From the NCBI GenBank assembly GCA_021324575.1, contig JAJPIW010000013.1, positions 42,501 through 106,500 on the forward strand: a stretch of DNA of 64,000 nt. Reading direction: 5' to 3'. This document shows positions 61,850 through 64,000 of this stretch, in pieces. Position 1 is the stretch's first letter, and every line of letters begins with the position of its first letter. Position numbers and translations under genes: made by a program. The DNA is from Intrasporangiaceae bacterium. Its GTDB lineage: Bacteria; Actinomycetota; Actinomycetes; Actinomycetales; Dermatophilaceae. The notes under the pieces were generated by a model, which was given only the letters and a program-made list of their open reading frames with translations, was not told the origin of the DNA and did not search any database.

Positions 61850-63312
61850 CCCGCCGAAGTGCTGAGATAGATGCACTCGGCAACGTTCCCAAGGGCCTAC
61901 TCATCGACGGACAGTGGCGCGGGTCGAGTGATGGCCGCGTCTTCGTTGTCAGTGACCCATCCAACGAGGAACCGTTGGCGCAGGTCGCTGATGCGACCGT
62001 TGCCGACGGCCATGCTGCATTAGCAGCCGCGGCTCGCTCACAGACTTCCTGGGCGGCCATGCCCCCTCGTGAGCGAGGCGAGCTCCTGCGCGCAGCCTAT
62101 GAGCTCATCACCCTTCGCGCCGAGCACTTCGCGATGCTCATGACGCTCGAGATGGGCAAGCCGCTTGCCGAGTCTCGCGCCGAACTGACGTACGGCGCCG
62201 AGTTCTTCCGCTGGTTCTCGGAGGAAGCCGTGCGGGTAGCGGGACGGTGGTCACCTGCGCCCAATGGCGCGACGCGCCTGCTCACCATGAAGCACCCTGT
62301 GGGTCCCACCTTGATGATCACCCCCTGGAATTTCCCACTCGCTATGGGCACGCGAAAGATCGGAGCCGCCATTGCTGCGGGATGCACCATGGTCGTCAAG
62401 CCCGCCCATGAGACACCTCTGACGATGCTCGCTCTCGCCGACCTCTTGCAAGAGGTCGGCGTGCCCGCCGGGGTGCTCAACGTCATCCCGACCTCCCGAG
62501 CGGCTGCCGTCTGCGAGCCCCTGCTCCGGGACCCGCGAACCCGGAAGCTCACTTTCACGGGCTCCACCGCCGTGGGCCGTCTCCTCGTGGAACAGTCTGC
62601 ACATCAGCTCCTCAGAGTTTCCATGGAGCTTGGGGGCAATGCTCCCTTTATCGTGTTCGACGACGCCAACCTGGACGCGGCGGTCGATGGGGCGATGCTC
62701 GCCAAGATGCGTAACAACGGCGAGGCCTGCACAGCCGCAAACCGCTTCCTCGTCCACGAGTCGCTCACCGATCAATTCGCCCGCCGCCTCGCAGACCGGA
62801 TGCAGGCTCTCGTGGTCGGGCGAGGCACCGATCCCGACACGGATGTCGGCCCACTTATCGACCAGAAGGCCCTGACGAAAGTCTCCCACCTGGTCGACGA
62901 CGCCGTAGCCAAGGGAGCCACTCTCCATTGTGGGGGCAAGCCCGTGGGGGAGCGCGGCTACTTCTTCGCGCCTACCGTCCTTACTGGCGTCCCGCAAGAA
63001 GCGGCCATCGAGGGCGAAGAGATCTTCGGCCCCGTTGCCCCAGTTACCAGCTTCAAGACTGAGGATGAGGTCGTACAGCGAGCAAACGGGACTCCGTACG
63101 GGCTCGCTGCGTATCTCTACACGCGAGATGTGACACGCGCCTTCAGGGTCGCTGAGGCCTTGGAGTTCGGGATGGTCGGCATCAACCAAGGAGTGGTCTC
63201 CAATCCCGCTGCGCCATTTGGTGGGGTGAAGGCGTCCGGCTTCGGCCGGGAAGGCGGGGTAGAGGGGATCGAAGAGTATCTGGAGACCAAGTACGTGGGG
63301 CTGGCGCTGTGA
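61846..63312 (+). CDS. gabD: Succinate-semialdehyde dehydrogenase-type aldehyde dehydrogenase
   Basis: The 488-residue protein is a full-length aldehyde dehydrogenase. The Asn of TPWNFPLAMGTRKI, the general base E261 in MELGGNAPF and the catalytic C295 in NNGEACTAANRF are all present, as is the NAD(P) loop TFTGSTAVGRLL. Close family members are GabD and glutarate- or adipate-semialdehyde dehydrogenases. It oxidises the product of the overlapping aminotransferase gene to a dicarboxylate. Start is GTG in a GTGA overlap. No separate promoter is likely. Confidence 0.93.
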   Translation: MTRRSAEIDALGNVPKGLLIDGQWRGSSDGRVFVVSDPSNEEPLAQVADATVADGHAALAAAARSQTSWAAMPPRERGELLRAAYELITLRAEHFAMLMTLEMGKPLAESRAELTYGAEFFRWFSEEAVRVAGRWSPAPNGATRLLTMKHPVGPTLMITPWNFPLAMGTRKIGAAIAAGCTMVVKPAHETPLTMLALADLLQEVGVPAGVLNVIPTSRAAAVCEPLLRDPRTRKLTFTGSTAVGRLLVEQSAHQLLRVSMELGGNAPFIVFDDANLDAAVDGAMLAKMRNNGEACTAANRFLVHESLTDQFARRLADRMQALVVGRGTDPDTDVGPLIDQKALTKVSHLVDDAVAKGATLHCGGKPVGERGYFFAPTVLTGVPQEAAIEGEEIFGPVAPVTSFKTEDEVVQRANGTPYGLAAYLYTRDVTRAFRVAEALEFGMVGINQGVVSNPAAPFGGVKASGFGREGGVEGIEEYLETKYVGLAL

Positions 63313-63425
63313 CCGTCACTTCGACACGAGCGCACGCCTCAGGTGCAAGAGGGTTGTCGTGGGAGGTGGAGCGCATGGACTGCGAAGTGGACTGCCCCTA
63401 CTGCACAGGTCCCGAGAGCGACTGA
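63309..63425 (+). CDS. Possible small CxxC-motif protein, 38 aa
   Basis: A GTG start overlaps the gabD stop in a GTGA arrangement, as in the two gene junctions upstream. The frame ends at 63425. It encodes 38 residues with a Cys-containing end, RMDCEVDCPYCTGPESD, that could bind metal. The evidence is the coupling geometry and the cysteine spacing; no family is recognised. It may be a chance frame. Confidence 0.3.
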   Translation: MTVTSTRAHASGARGLSWEVERMDCEVDCPYCTGPESD

Positions 63426-63587
63426 GAAGCAGGATCGCTCGCCGTAGCGTCGCCTGCCGGCCTTGCCTGGACCCCTCGGATCGCAGTACCCGTAACTGCC
63501 GCGAGAGGCCGATGGCGGCACCCAGCCCACGACCACGTACTCGCGGGCTGCAATCGAGCATTTGGTCACAACCCCAAGGAGCACAAC

Positions 63588-64000
63588 ATGGCCCACCATC
63601 TCGCGGCCCGCGTCCAGCGGGCGGGCGGCACGACGCACGCCGGCCTGCAGGCTTGGGTCGACGAGGTGGCAGCGATGACCACCCCCGACCACATCGAGTG
63701 GGTCACCGGCTCCGCAGCCGAGTGGACCCGACTGACCGACAAGCTCGTCGAGGCCGGCACCTTCGTGCGCCTCAACGAGGAGAAGAAGCCCAACAGCTTC
63801 TACGCCGCCTCCGACCCGACCGACGTCGCCCGGGTCGAGGACCGCACCTACATCTGCTCCGTGGACCAGAAGGACTCCGGGCCCACCAACAACTGGATGG
63901 ACCCGAACGAGATGAAGGACCTCATGCGCGGGCTCTACGCCGGCTGCATGAAGGGCCGCACGATGTACGTCATCCCGTTCGTGATGGGTCACGTCGAGGC
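63588..64000 (+). CDS. pckG: Phosphoenolpyruvate carboxykinase (GTP), N-terminal part, cut by window edge
   Basis: The frame is open to the window end and encodes the first 137 residues of a GTP-type PEP carboxykinase. [20 protein letters not shown], the segment [20 protein letters not shown], and [20 protein letters not shown] with WMDPNEMK match the N-terminal domain of this enzyme. It converts oxaloacetate and GTP to phosphoenolpyruvate for gluconeogenesis, suiting growth on substrates that end in succinate. AAGGAG lies 6 bases upstream of the ATG. Third codon positions are nearly all G or C, as in etfBA and etfD. Confidence 0.93.
   Translation, partial: MAHHLAARVQRAGGTTHAGLQAWVDEVAAMTTPDHIEWVTGSAAEWTRLTDKLVEAGTFVRLNEEKKPNSFYAASDPTDVARVEDRTYICSVDQKDSGPTNNWMDPNEMKDLMRGLYAGCMKGRTMYVIPFVMGHVE

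Noticed and set aside
1..64000. CRISPR arrays, tRNA or rRNA genes
   Set aside because: I saw no regularly spaced repeats, cas genes, tRNA-like cloverleaf sequences or rRNA segments on reading the window; a tRNA search program was not available.

Overview
The window is high-GC DNA with actinobacterial gene content: many GTG starts, GGAGG-type ribosome binding sites, an EtfD-type ETF:menaquinone oxidoreductase, a GTP-dependent PEP carboxykinase start and a MobF relaxase of actinobacterial plasmid type. A Nocardioides-like (Nocardioidaceae) host is a reasonable guess, but it rests on protein resemblance by eye, not on a marker gene.

Left part (about 1-34,650) is accessory DNA. It opens with the tail of a LysR regulator, a SAM methyltransferase and an IS110-family transposase. 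A defence-like stretch follows: an Mrr-like nuclease, a PIN-domain protein and an OLD-family ATPase/Toprim nuclease (3,091-8,043). Next come a secreted, membrane-anchored Ig-like protein, a DUF4236 protein, a PD-(D/E)XK-type protein, small hypotheticals, a lipoprotein and a HigB/HigA-like toxin-antitoxin pair (15,550-17,030). Divergent from that pair is the most notable system: a four-gene operon encoding a ubiquitin-like protein, an E2-like protein, a JAB/JAMM isopeptidase and an E1-like enzyme (17,192-20,136). Beyond it lies a conjugation/maintenance module: a 1,947-aa relaxase-helicase-primase, two small genes divergent from it, a ParB-like protein, a small partition-like protein, an HTH protein, a Cys-rich protein, a degenerate M48-like membrane protein and a two-gene unit (20,269-34,647). 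I see no integrase, replication initiator or type IV secretion genes, so this looks like part of a larger mobilizable plasmid or integrated element.

Right part (about 35,100-64,000) is metabolic. Strongly codon-biased core-type genes (etfB-etfA, etfD, start of PEPCK) alternate with less biased catabolic genes. Between etfA and etfD lie a trimethylamine-dehydrogenase-like flavoprotein, an SDR, a polysaccharide-deacetylase/allantoinase-like protein, an acyl-CoA dehydrogenase, a MaoC hydratase, a PucR regulator, a short citrate-synthase-like protein, a DAO-family oxidase, an amino-acid-type ABC importer, an acyl-CoA ligase, a nitrilase-superfamily amidase, a thioesterase and an Asp/Glu/hydantoin racemase. 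After etfD come an ATP-grasp ligase, a NylB-like serine hydrolase, a LysR regulator, GabT and GabD.

Taken together, the right part looks like uptake and oxidation of a polar nitrogen compound. Electrons from the flavin dehydrogenases would pass through ETF to EtfD and menaquinone, and the carbon would go through CoA-thioester chemistry or succinate. The substrate cannot be named from sequence. Candidate control sites are a near-perfect 30-bp palindrome between the PucR gene and the citrate-synthase-like gene, and GGTTCA/TGAACC repeats between the toxin-antitoxin and ubiquitin-like operons.
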